DNA from: a bacterium
GTDB taxonomy: Bacteria; Bacillota_I; Bacilli_A; RFN20; CAG-826
Direction of reading: 5' to 3'
DNA length: 16,130 nt
NCBI GenBank assembly: GCA_019421105.1
Contig: JAHZFY010000010.1
Coordinates: forward strand, 1-16,130
Made by a program: the position numbers and the translations under genes. Each line of letters starts with the position of its first letter. Position 1 is the stretch's first letter. Under the pieces are notes generated by a model. That model made no database searches. It was not told the origin of the DNA and saw only the letters and a list, made by a program, of their open reading frames with translations. Positions 6,056 through 14,078 of the stretch are shown here, in pieces.

Positions 6056-8665
6056 ATGGAAAGAAAAATTATCGATAGTGTTGAAGCACTTGAATTAGAA
6101 TTAAAAAGAGTTAGAAACGCTCAAAATGAATTTTCTTCTTATACCCAAGAACAGGTCGATGCTATTTTTAAAGCTGCTGCTATGGCGGCTAACCAAGCAA
6201 GAATCCCTCTTGCTAAATTAGCGGTTTCCGAAACTGGAATGGGCATTGTTGAAGATAAAGTTATTAAAAACCACTATGCTTCTGAATATATTTACAATAC
6301 ATATAGACATACTCAAACATGTGGTGTTTTTGAAGAAGATAAGGCATATGGTATTAAAAAAATATACGAACCAATTGGTGTTATAGGTGCTGTAATTCCA
6401 ACTACTAACCCAACTTCTACTGCAATATTTAAAACATTAATTGCTTTAAAAACTAGAAATGGTATTATCATTTCTCCTCACCCAAGAGCAAAAAATGCTA
6501 CCATTGAAGCTGCAAAAATTGTTTTAGAAGCTGCTGTTAAAGCTGGTGCGCCAGAAGGTATTATTTCTTGGATTGATGTACCATCTTTAGATATGACAAC
6601 ATTATTGATGAAAGAAGCAGATATCATTCTTGCCACTGGTGGACCTGGAATGGTTAAAGCTGCTTATAGTTCTGGAAAACCTGCTTTAGGTGTTGGTGCT
6701 GGTAATACACCTGCGATTATTGATGACACAGCTGATTTAGTTTTAGCTGTTAACTCAATCATCCATTCTAAAACATTTGATAATGGTATGATTTGTGCAA
6801 GCGAACAAAGCGTTATCGTTTTAGATAAGGTTTATGATGTTGTTAAAAAAGAATTTAAAGATCGTGGATGTTATTTCTTAAATGCTGAAGAAACTGAAAA
6901 AGTAAGAAAAACAATTTTAATCAACGGTGCTTTAAATGCAAAAATCGTTGGTCAAAAAGCACATAAAATTGCTGAATTAGCCGGCGTTGAAGTACCATTA
7001 GAAACAAAAATTTTAATTGGTGAAGTTGAATCAGTTGAATTGAGTGAAGAATTTGCTCATGAAAAATTATCACCAGTTTTAGCAATGTATAAAGCTAAAG
7101 ACTTTACTGATGCAGTTGGAAAAGCTGCACAATTAGTTGCTGACGGTGGTTATGGACATACTTCTTCTTTATATATTAATGTCACAACAGGTCAAGAAAA
7201 AATTGCAATTTTCCAAGAAGCAATGAAAACTTGTAGAATTTTAATCAACACTCCATCATCCCAAGGTGGTATTGGTGATTTATATAACTTTAAACTTGCT
7301 CCATCCTTAACTTTAGGATGTGGTTCTTGGGGTGGAAACTCTGTTTCTGAAAACGTTGGAGTTAAACATTTATTAAACATTAAGACTGTTGCTGAAAGGA
7401 GAGAAAACATGTTGTGGTTTAGAACACCAAGCAAAGTATATATTAAAAAAGGTTGCTTACCTGTTGCATTAAACGAATTAAAAGACGTTTATGGCAAAAA
7501 AAGAGCATTTATTGTTACTGACTCATTCTTATATAAATCTGGTTTTACAAAAGTTATCGAATCTAGATTGAATGAAATGGGTATCGTTCATGAAACATTT
7601 TTTGATGTTGAACCAGACCCAACATTAAGATGCGCTAAAGAAGGTGCAAAAATCATGACTTCCTTCCAACCAGATGTAATCATCGCAGTTGGTGGCGGTT
7701 CTGCAATGGATGCTGGTAAAATCATGTGGGTTTTATATGAACATCCTGAAGTTGATTTCCAAGATATGGCTATGAGATTCTCTGATATTCGTAAAAGAGT
7801 ATATCAATTCCCAAAAATGGGTGAAAAAGCATTCTTTATCGCTGTTCCAACATCTGCTGGTACAGGTTCTGAAGTTACTCCATTTGCTGTTATTACTGAT
7901 GAAACAACCGGAACTAAATATCCTTTAGCAGACTATGAGTTAATGCCAAATATGGCTATTGTTGACTGCGATTTGATGATGTCTGGTCCAAAAGGATTAA
8001 CATCCGCTTCTGGTATTGACGCTGTTACACACGATTTAGAAGCTTTGGCTTCCATGTTAGCAACCGATTATACTGATGGTCTTGCAATTCAATCTTTAAA
8101 GGTTATTTTTGAGTACCTACCAAGAGCATATAATGATGGACAAACTGATGTTGAAGCTAGAGAAAAAATGGCCAACGCTGCAACAATGGCTGGTATGGCC
8201 TTTGCAAATGCATTCTTAGGTGTTTGCCACTCCATGGCTCATAAATTAGGTGCATTCCATCACTTGCCACACGGCATTGCAAATGCTTTAATGATAGAAG
8301 AAGTATTAAGATTTAATGCAAACGATGTTCCTACAAAAATGGGTACATTCCCACAATATGATCATCCAAATACAAAACATAAATACGCTTTAGTTGCTGA
8401 AGCTTTAGGATTAAAAGGTAAAAATGATGATGAAAAACTAGAAGCCTTAATTTCAGCATTCAACGATTTAAAAACAAAAGTCGGTGTCAAAAATTCCATT
8501 AAAGAGTATGGTATCGATGAAAATGATTTCTTAACAAGATTAGATGACATGGTCGAACAAGCATTTGATGATCAATGTACTGGTGCTAACCCACGTTATC
8601 CATTAATGTCTGAAATTAAACAAATGTACTTAAATGCATATTATGGAAAAAAGGCAGGTAAATAA
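6056..8665 (+). CDS. adhE: Bifunctional aldehyde-alcohol dehydrogenase AdhE
   Basis: AdhE reduces acetyl-CoA to acetaldehyde and then ethanol, using two NADH, and forms cytoplasmic filaments known as spirosomes. The 869-residue fusion has the normal length. The aldehyde dehydrogenase domain (about 1-440) keeps the catalytic Cys247 in FDNGMICASEQS and the NAD-site motif GVGAGNTPA. A linker, ERRENMLWF, leads into the iron-dependent alcohol dehydrogenase domain (about 452-869). That domain has GGGSAMDAGK (546-555) and metal ligands Asp655, His659, His725 and His739 in GIDAVTHD and CHSMAHKLGAFHHLPHG. AAAGGA lies 9 bases before the ATG. Rex directly upstream fits the known control of adhE by NADH. 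An internal Shine-Dalgarno sits at the linker. The 3' end overlaps the next gene by one base (TAATG). Confidence 0.98.
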   Translation: MERKIIDSVEALELELKRVRNAQNEFSSYTQEQVDAIFKAAAMAANQARIPLAKLAVSETGMGIVEDKVIKNHYASEYIYNTYRHTQTCGVFEEDKAYGIKKIYEPIGVIGAVIPTTNPTSTAIFKTLIALKTRNGIIISPHPRAKNATIEAAKIVLEAAVKAGAPEGIISWIDVPSLDMTTLLMKEADIILATGGPGMVKAAYSSGKPALGVGAGNTPAIIDDTADLVLAVNSIIHSKTFDNGMICASEQSVIVLDKVYDVVKKEFKDRGCYFLNAEETEKVRKTILINGALNAKIVGQKAHKIAELAGVEVPLETKILIGEVESVELSEEFAHEKLSPVLAMYKAKDFTDAVGKAAQLVADGGYGHTSSLYINVTTGQEKIAIFQEAMKTCRILINTPSSQGGIGDLYNFKLAPSLTLGCGSWGGNSVSENVGVKHLLNIKTVAERRENMLWFRTPSKVYIKKGCLPVALNELKDVYGKKRAFIVTDSFLYKSGFTKVIESRLNEMGIVHETFFDVEPDPTLRCAKEGAKIMTSFQPDVIIAVGGGSAMDAGKIMWVLYEHPEVDFQDMAMRFSDIRKRVYQFPKMGEKAFFIAVPTSAGTGSEVTPFAVITDETTGTKYPLADYELMPNMAIVDCDLMMSGPKGLTSASGIDAVTHDLEALASMLATDYTDGLAIQSLKVIFEYLPRAYNDGQTDVEAREKMANAATMAGMAFANAFLGVCHSMAHKLGAFHHLPHGIANALMIEEVLRFNANDVPTKMGTFPQYDHPNTKHKYALVAEALGLKGKNDDEKLEALISAFNDLKTKVGVKNSIKEYGIDENDFLTRLDDMVEQAFDDQCTGANPRYPLMSEIKQMYLNAYYGKKAGK
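7395..7411 (+). promoter_or_regulatory. Possible internal ribosome binding site and start for a free alcohol dehydrogenase domain
   Basis: AAAGGAG (7395-7401) lies 7 bases before an in-frame ATG (7409-7411) that encodes Met452 of AdhE. This is exactly the linker between the aldehyde and alcohol dehydrogenase domains. Internal initiation would give a 418-residue iron-dependent alcohol dehydrogenase. The amino acids here (ERRENM) are commonly conserved in AdhE, so the match may come from codon choice alone. Confidence 0.3.
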
Positions 8666-9420
8666 TGATGCAAGACAAAGGAATTGTTGCTGTTAGAACA
8701 AGCAAAACCGTCTATCGTCAAGATGGCAAAATTTATAAAGTGTTTGACGAAAAATATTCTAAATCCGATATTTTAAACGAAGCATTAAATCATGCAAGAG
8801 TAGAAGAAACCGGATTGAATGTACCAGCATTACTTGAAGTTAGTACTCAAGATGGAAAATGGACGATTGTCTATGAAGATATCAAGGGTAAAACTTTAGA
8901 ACAATTGATGGCTTTGCATCCTGAAAAAATGGATGAATACTTAGAATTATTCTTAAATATTCAAATGGAAATTCATTCAAAAAGTTTGCCTCATTTAAAT
9001 AAAATTAAAGACAAAGTCATGCAAAAAATTGCAATGTGTGATTTAGATGCAACTGTTAGATATGAATTGCATACACGTTTAGCAAGTATGCCAACTCACG
9101 AACACGTCTTGCATGGTGACTTCAACCCATCTAATATCATCATCAGTGATAAAGATGGCAAAGCATATATCTTAGACTGGGCACATGCTGCTCAAGGAAA
9201 CAGCTCCTACGATGCAGCAATGACTTATTTAGAATTCCAATTAGCTGGAAATTTAGAATTAGCCGAAAAATATTTAGATGCCTACGTCAATAAAACCGGA
9301 ACATTAAAAACATATGTTCAAAGATGGATTCCAATTGTAGCAGCGTCTCAATTGGTTAATGCAAAAAGCGAGCAATTAGAATTTTTAAGACACGCTTTAA
9401 ATATTTACGATCATGAATAA
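8665..9420 (+). CDS. APH/choline-kinase-fold phosphotransferase, substrate unknown
   Basis: The 251-residue protein belongs to the aminoglycoside phosphotransferase/choline kinase superfamily, whose members move phosphate from ATP to small molecules or occasionally proteins. Visible signatures are a small N-lobe with GKIYKVF (likely ATP Lys25), the hinge region VYEDIKGKTLEQL (70-82), the catalytic loop HGDFNPSN (His150, Asp152, Asn157) and the metal-binding ILDWA (Asp171). The start overlaps the adhE stop by one base, and a second ATG follows directly. It lies inside a redox operon and shares it with a PP2C phosphatase, which hints at a regulatory or metabolite kinase and not antibiotic resistance. 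Choline, ethanolamine or a fructosamine-like substrate cannot be told apart by eye. Confidence 0.8.
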   Translation: MMQDKGIVAVRTSKTVYRQDGKIYKVFDEKYSKSDILNEALNHARVEETGLNVPALLEVSTQDGKWTIVYEDIKGKTLEQLMALHPEKMDEYLELFLNIQMEIHSKSLPHLNKIKDKVMQKIAMCDLDATVRYELHTRLASMPTHEHVLHGDFNPSNIIISDKDGKAYILDWAHAAQGNSSYDAAMTYLEFQLAGNLELAEKYLDAYVNKTGTLKTYVQRWIPIVAASQLVNAKSEQLEFLRHALNIYDHE

Positions 9421-9431
9421 GGAGAAAAATT

Positions 9432-9680
9432 ATGATGAAAGTTACAGTTTGCATTGGTAGTTCTTGCCATTTAAAAGGATCTCGCTTAGTAGTTGAAGAA
9501 TTACAATACCTTATCAAAGAAAATAAATTACAAGATAAAGTTAACTTAGGTGGTGCTTTCTGCATGGGCAAATGCAATGAAGCAGGTGTTAACGTTACTG
9601 TTGATGGCGCTCATTTCTCTGTCGAGCCAAAAGACGTAAAAGAATTTTTTGAAAAAGAAATCAAAGCAAAAATTAAATAA
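9432..9680 (+). CDS. Small thioredoxin-like [2Fe-2S] ferredoxin (NuoE/HydC C-terminal type)
   Basis: The 82-residue protein is a stand-alone thioredoxin-like [2Fe-2S] domain like the C-terminal half of NuoE. Four cysteines are placed C-x4-C (Cys7, Cys12 in VCIGSSC) and C-x3-C (Cys44, Cys48 in FCMGKC), the usual ligand pattern. VNVTVDGAHFSVEP near the end matches the typical strand before the last helix. It would carry single electrons, most likely to or from the sensory hydrogenase encoded 14 bases downstream; such small ferredoxins are known neighbours of sensory [FeFe] hydrogenases. AAGGAG (9419-9424), overlapping the preceding stop codon, lies 7 bases before the ATG. A second ATG at 9435 is possible. 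It lacks the N-terminal helical bundle of full NuoE. Confidence 0.9.
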   Translation: MMKVTVCIGSSCHLKGSRLVVEELQYLIKENKLQDKVNLGGAFCMGKCNEAGVNVTVDGAHFSVEPKDVKEFFEKEIKAKIK

Positions 9681-9694
9681 ATAGAAGTGTAAAT

Positions 9695-11410
9695 ATGAAG
9701 AATTTTTTAGAGTTCAAACCGGCGAAATGCAAAGATTGCTACAAGTGTTTAAAAAATTGTCCTGTAGTAGCGATTGAAGTTGTTAATCATCAAGCAAAAA
9801 TTATCTCATCGAGATGTATTTTGTGTGGTACATGTACGATGGTGTGTCCTCAGGACGCAAAAAAAGTACATAATTCGATTGATGAGGTAAAGGAATTGCT
9901 TTCATCAAATGAAAAAGTTATTGCTTCTGTTGCTCCTTCTTTTGTTTCATCATTTGGACTCAAAAAATTCGACACGATGAAAAAAGCACTTTTAAAACTT
10001 GGCTTTTATGATGCGGAAGAAACCGCAATTGGTGCTTATGCTGTCACAAAAGAGTATGAAAAATTGCTTTCTAGCAATACATATAAAAACTTCATTACTT
10101 CCGCTTGTCCGGCGATCAATAGAATGATACAACTTTATTATCATGACGCTTTAAAATATCTTGCTCCTGTTGTTACACCTATGGTTGCACACGCAAAGAT
10201 AATTAAAGCAAAAAAACCAGATGCAAAAATTGTATTTATTGGCCCATGTATTGCAAAAAAACAAGAAGCAGACGAATCTTGTATTATTGATGGAGCATTA
10301 ACTTTTGAAGAATTGAATACAATGTTTGCTCAATCAAATATCGTCTTAAAAGAAGATGATTGTTATGACAATGATTCTTCTGGTTTTGTTAATAAAGCAA
10401 AATACTATCCTATTTCTAGAGGTATTATCAAATCTTTATCAAAACAAGAAAAAGAATACGAATATGTTGCAGTGGATGGCATCAGTAAATGTCAGGAAGT
10501 TCTTTCAAACATAGATGATTTTGCTCATATGTTTATCGAATTGAACTCATGTGAACACGCTTGTGTCAATGGTCCATGTTCTTTGATTAAAAAAGGTACG
10601 GCTGTTAATGCTAATCAAAAGATTAGACGCTACGTTCACTATAATATAAAAGAAGGCGGAATTGATAAAATTTCAATACCGGAAGGAATCGATTTTTCTT
10701 ATACATTTAAGCCTTTAAATCCAATCGAAAGAAATCCTAGTGAAGATGAAATTAAATCAATTTTAGCTAAAACGGGTAAATTCGATGTAAAAGATGAATT
10801 AAATTGTGGTGCCTGTGGATATGATACTTGTCGTAAAAAAGCGTGGGCGGTTGCTAATGGTTATGCTGATATAGAAATGTGTGTTCCATACATGAGAAAA
10901 AAAGCTGAATCGATGTCTTATGAAATCATTCAGCATATGCCTAATGGAATCGTTGTTATCGACAACAATTATTTAATTAAAGAAATTAACTCAAATGCTT
11001 CTTCGATGCTTTTGGTCTCTCCAAAAGAAGCAAAGGGCATGTACATATATGAATTGATGGATTCTAGCGCTTTTATTGATGCGATTGAAAAAAAGAAAAA
11101 TACATACCATCAAAAAATATTCATCGATAAAACTAACACGATCGCTGAAATTAGTGTCATATCTTTAAAAGAAGAACATTCTGCTTTCGCGGTCATTAAA
11201 GATGTTACTGAAAAAACTAAAGCCCAAGAAAAATATGATCAATTAAGACAAAATACAATCGATATAACTAATGAGGTCATCAATAAACAAATGAGGGTTG
11301 CCCAAGAAATAGCTTCTGTTTTAGGTGAAACGGTCGCTGAAACTAAAGTGGCAATTTTGAATTTGAAAAAGAGTTTATTAGAAGATAAAAAGGATGGCGA
11401 AAATAAATAA
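9695..11410 (+). CDS. hydS: Sensory-type [FeFe] hydrogenase with ferredoxin, 4Fe-4S and PAS domains (HydS-like, group C)
   Basis: This 571-residue protein is built as a sensor. An N-terminal 2x[4Fe-4S] ferredoxin (Cys12/15/18/22 and Cys41/44/47/51) comes first. The [FeFe] hydrogenase core (about 70-320) has altered H-cluster motifs: TSACP (135-139), GPCIAKKQE (183-191) and CEHAC (286-290). A four-Cys Fe-S domain (Cys371, 374, 379, 396), a PAS domain (about 405-505) and a helical tail follow. The four H-cluster cysteines are present (138, 185, 286, 290). Ala137 replaces the proton-transfer Cys of catalytic enzymes, and Asn284 stands where Met is usual before the third Cys. These changes are hallmarks of sensory hydrogenases, which turn over slowly. 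A PP2C gene follows almost immediately, which suits the subgroup paired with phosphatases. The ribosome binding site is weak (AGAAGTG). Confidence 0.9.
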   Translation: MKNFLEFKPAKCKDCYKCLKNCPVVAIEVVNHQAKIISSRCILCGTCTMVCPQDAKKVHNSIDEVKELLSSNEKVIASVAPSFVSSFGLKKFDTMKKALLKLGFYDAEETAIGAYAVTKEYEKLLSSNTYKNFITSACPAINRMIQLYYHDALKYLAPVVTPMVAHAKIIKAKKPDAKIVFIGPCIAKKQEADESCIIDGALTFEELNTMFAQSNIVLKEDDCYDNDSSGFVNKAKYYPISRGIIKSLSKQEKEYEYVAVDGISKCQEVLSNIDDFAHMFIELNSCEHACVNGPCSLIKKGTAVNANQKIRRYVHYNIKEGGIDKISIPEGIDFSYTFKPLNPIERNPSEDEIKSILAKTGKFDVKDELNCGACGYDTCRKKAWAVANGYADIEMCVPYMRKKAESMSYEIIQHMPNGIVVIDNNYLIKEINSNASSMLLVSPKEAKGMYIYELMDSSAFIDAIEKKKNTYHQKIFIDKTNTIAEISVISLKEEHSAFAVIKDVTEKTKAQEKYDQLRQNTIDITNEVINKQMRVAQEIASVLGETVAETKVAILNLKKSLLEDKKDGENK

Positions 11411-11411
11411 T

Positions 11412-12572
11412 ATGAGTCTTTTTATCGATTATGGATATACTTCTTTAAATCATGTCGGCGAGGAATTGTGTGGTGACAAAGTCGAATTTAAGAAAAATGG
11501 AGACTACATCACTTTAGTTTTGGCTGATGGTTTAGGAAGTGGCGTTAAGGCTAATATTTTATCGACGTTAACTTCTAAGATTCTATGCACGATGGTTTCA
11601 AATAACGTTTCGATTGTTGAATGCATCGAAACTCTAATTTCTTCTTTACCAGTTTGTAAAGAAAGAGGTGTAGCATATTCAACTTTTACCGTTATACATA
11701 TCAATCATGACGGCGAGGGATTTATTTTTGAGTTTGATAATCCTCAAGCGATTTTAATAAGCGATAACAAATGTAAAGACTTTGCTAGAGAAGAATTAAA
11801 TATCGGTGGCAAAGTCGTTTATAAATCAGATGTAAAATTAAAAGATAACGATTATATCGTTACAATGAGCGATGGCGCTATACATGCTGGGATTGGTGCC
11901 ACATTAAATTTTGGTTGGGAAAGAAAAGATATAATGGATTATATCGATCGAATTATTCAACCTGGTATGTCTGCAAGAACTCTTGCTTGCAACATTGCTT
12001 CATCTTGTAACGATTTATATTTATCAAAGCCAGGTGATGATACTACAGTAGCTGTGGTAAAAATTAGAAAAAAATTGAAGGTCAATATCATGGTTGGACC
12101 TCCTGTTGAAAAAGAAAAAGACAATTATTATGTCGCAAGATTTTTAGAAAATTCTGATAAAACTTGCGTTTGTGGTGGAACAAGTTCGACTATAGTAGCT
12201 CGATATTTGAATAAACCAATCGATGTTGATCTAACTTATTTAGACGCTGATGTTCCTCCAATGGCTAAAATTGAAGGAATTGACCTTGTTACCGAAGGTG
12301 TATTAACACTTCGAAAACTGCTAGAACTTTCAAATACTTATTTAGATATAAAAGATTTAAAACCTAAAATATTTGTTCAAAACGATGGAGCAAACAAATT
12401 AGCCGATATGTTATTTATACAGGCTAGTGATGTAGAATTTTTTGTGGGTCAATCGATAAACGCTGCCCATCAAGGTTTACCGATTGATATTACAATGAAG
12501 ATGAAATTAGTTGAATCCATCGCCAATAATTTAAGATTGATGGGTAAAAATGTAATACTAAATTACGATTAA
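11412..12572 (+). CDS. SpoIIE/PP2C-type serine phosphatase with extra C-terminal domain, linked to sensory hydrogenase
   Basis: The probable output partner of the sensory hydrogenase removes phosphate from Ser/Thr of a target protein. From the chosen start it has 386 residues. The PP2C domain (about 1-220) keeps the metal-binding acids Asp22 (CGDKVE), Asp39-Gly40 (LADGLGSG), Asp154-Gly155 (MSDGAIHAG) and Asp209-Asp210 (GDDTTVAVV). A second region (about 222-386), with CVCGGTSSTIVARYL (252-266) and MAKIEGIDLVTEGVLTL (284-300), has no function I can name. The ATG at 11412 lies one base after the hydS stop, fits reinitiation, and gives the typical MSLFIDYGYTSLN start. An in-frame ATG at 11394, inside hydS, would add six residues (MAKINN). 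No switch-partner kinase or STAS protein lies beside it. Confidence 0.88.
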   Translation: MSLFIDYGYTSLNHVGEELCGDKVEFKKNGDYITLVLADGLGSGVKANILSTLTSKILCTMVSNNVSIVECIETLISSLPVCKERGVAYSTFTVIHINHDGEGFIFEFDNPQAILISDNKCKDFAREELNIGGKVVYKSDVKLKDNDYIVTMSDGAIHAGIGATLNFGWERKDIMDYIDRIIQPGMSARTLACNIASSCNDLYLSKPGDDTTVAVVKIRKKLKVNIMVGPPVEKEKDNYYVARFLENSDKTCVCGGTSSTIVARYLNKPIDVDLTYLDADVPPMAKIEGIDLVTEGVLTLRKLLELSNTYLDIKDLKPKIFVQNDGANKLADMLFIQASDVEFFVGQSINAAHQGLPIDITMKMKLVESIANNLRLMGKNVILNYD

Positions 12573-12590
12573 TAAGTAAGGAGATTTTAA

Positions 12591-14030
12591 ATGAAAACCA
12601 AAAATTTTGATACTCAAGTTCAAGACTTAAAATATCGAGTTTTAAGAGAAGTTGCTAAATTTTCTTGGAAGGGAACATTGCTTCAAAATGTTTTAAATAT
12701 TCCAAATATTATCGTTCCAGGAAAAACACCAACAACTAGATGTTGTGTTTATAAAGAAAAAGCAATTGTCGCGGAACGCGTTAAATTAGCAATGGGTGGC
12801 AACCCAAACAATCCTAATGTCATCGAAGTTATCGATATTGCTTGTGATGATTGTCCAACTGGTGGATATCATGTTACTGATGCTTGTAGAGGATGTTTGG
12901 CTCATCGCTGTGAAGAAGCTTGTAGATTAAACGCTATTAGCTTTGATGAAAATAGAAGAGCAGTTATCAATAAGACAAAGTGTGTCGAATGTGGAATGTG
13001 CGCTAAAGCTTGCTTTTATAATGCTATCATCTCTTTTAAAAGACCTTGTGAAGCATCTTGTAAAATAAAAGCTATTAAAATGAGCGAAGAAAAACATGCT
13101 CAAATTAATAATGATGATTGTATATCTTGTGGTGCTTGTTCATATCAATGTCCTTTTGGCGCTATTATGGATAAATCATACATAACTAATGTTATCGATT
13201 TTATTTTGCGCTCTGAAAATAATACAAAGTATAAAGTTTATGCAATTGTTGCTCCTACAATATCAAGTCAATTTAGATATGCTAAATTAGGACAAGTTGT
13301 CCAAGCAATGAAGATGGTTGGTTTTCATGATGTCATCGAAGTTGCATTAGGCGCTGATATGGTCGCATATAGCGAAGCTCAAGAACTTGCTGAAAAAGGA
13401 TTTTTGACTTCGTCATGTTGTCCTGCTTTCGTTGATTATATCGAGAAAAAATTCCCTAATTTAAAACAACACATCTCTCATAACTTATCTCCGATGGGGG
13501 CAATTGCTAAGTACATTAAAGAAACTGATCCAAATTCAAAAGTTGTCTTTATTGGACCTTGTACTGCTAAAAAGATGGAATTTAAAAAAGAACCATTAAG
13601 AGGCTTGGTTGATACTGTTTTAACTTTTGAAGAATTACAAGCCTTAATTGATTCTAAAGATATTGATGTGACTACTTTAGAAGAAAATGTTTTGGATAAC
13701 GCCTCTTATTATGGAAGAATTTTTGCAAGATCTGGTGGATTAAGCGATGCTGTAAAACAATCGCTAAAAGAACAAAATATCGACTTTGAGGTCAAACCAG
13801 AAGTTTGTAATGGTATTGAAGCGTGTAAAGTCGCCTTGATGAAAAAAGGTAAAAACTTATTAGCCTCAAACTTTATTGAAGGTATGGCTTGTGTCGGTGG
13901 CTGTATTGGTGGTGCAGGTAATATAACACACGGTGTCACTAATGCATCGGAAGTAGATAAATATGGAAAAGAAGCCATGGAAAAAACTATTTCTGACGCC
14001 ATAAGCGTAACGAATATTAATAAGAAATAA
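12591..14030 (+). CDS. [FeFe] hydrogenase, group B type, monomeric with N-terminal Fe-S clusters
   Basis: This enzyme reduces protons to H2 (or oxidises H2) with electrons probably from ferredoxin. The 479-residue protein has a Cys-rich N-terminal half: Cys85/88, Cys99/102/107/111, Cys131/134/137/141, Cys153/157 and Cys177/180/183/187, which should hold several [4Fe-4S] clusters. The H-cluster domain (about 215-470) has TSSCCPAF with both Cys276 (proton transfer) and Cys277 (ligand), GPCTAKKME with Cys324, and EGMACVGGCIGG with Cys434 and Cys438. The catalytic set is complete, unlike in the sensory hydrogenase two genes upstream. The N-terminal arrangement matches group B hydrogenases; assignment below group level is not possible by eye. 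AAGGAG (12578-12583) lies 7 bases before the ATG. It is the last gene before the operon terminator. Confidence 0.93.
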   Translation: MKTKNFDTQVQDLKYRVLREVAKFSWKGTLLQNVLNIPNIIVPGKTPTTRCCVYKEKAIVAERVKLAMGGNPNNPNVIEVIDIACDDCPTGGYHVTDACRGCLAHRCEEACRLNAISFDENRRAVINKTKCVECGMCAKACFYNAIISFKRPCEASCKIKAIKMSEEKHAQINNDDCISCGACSYQCPFGAIMDKSYITNVIDFILRSENNTKYKVYAIVAPTISSQFRYAKLGQVVQAMKMVGFHDVIEVALGADMVAYSEAQELAEKGFLTSSCCPAFVDYIEKKFPNLKQHISHNLSPMGAIAKYIKETDPNSKVVFIGPCTAKKMEFKKEPLRGLVDTVLTFEELQALIDSKDIDVTTLEENVLDNASYYGRIFARSGGLSDAVKQSLKEQNIDFEVKPEVCNGIEACKVALMKKGKNLLASNFIEGMACVGGCIGGAGNITHGVTNASEVDKYGKEAMEKTISDAISVTNINKK

Positions 14031-14054
14031 AGCCCATTTGGGCTTTTCTTTTTT
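14029..14054 (+). terminator. Intrinsic terminator of the rex-adhE-hydrogenase operon
   Basis: The arms AAAGCCCA (14029-14036) and TGGGCTTT (14039-14046) form a strong hairpin that overlaps the hydrogenase stop codon. In RNA the loop would be about four bases. It is followed by TTTTCTTTTTT. This is the strongest terminator-like structure in the window and marks the operon's end. Confidence 0.9.
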
Positions 14055-14078
14055 ATAAATTGAATTTATTATAAATAT

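Noticed and set aside
7192..7434. Open frames antisense to adhE, and similar ones antisense to comEA, greA, the hydrogenase and phosphatase genes and fmt
   Set aside because: They are shadows of well-supported genes on the other strand, without ribosome binding sites or recognisable protein features.
8665..9420. Aminoglycoside resistance gene
   Set aside because: The fold matches, but its place inside a redox operon and the lack of mobile-element signs make antibiotic resistance unlikely.
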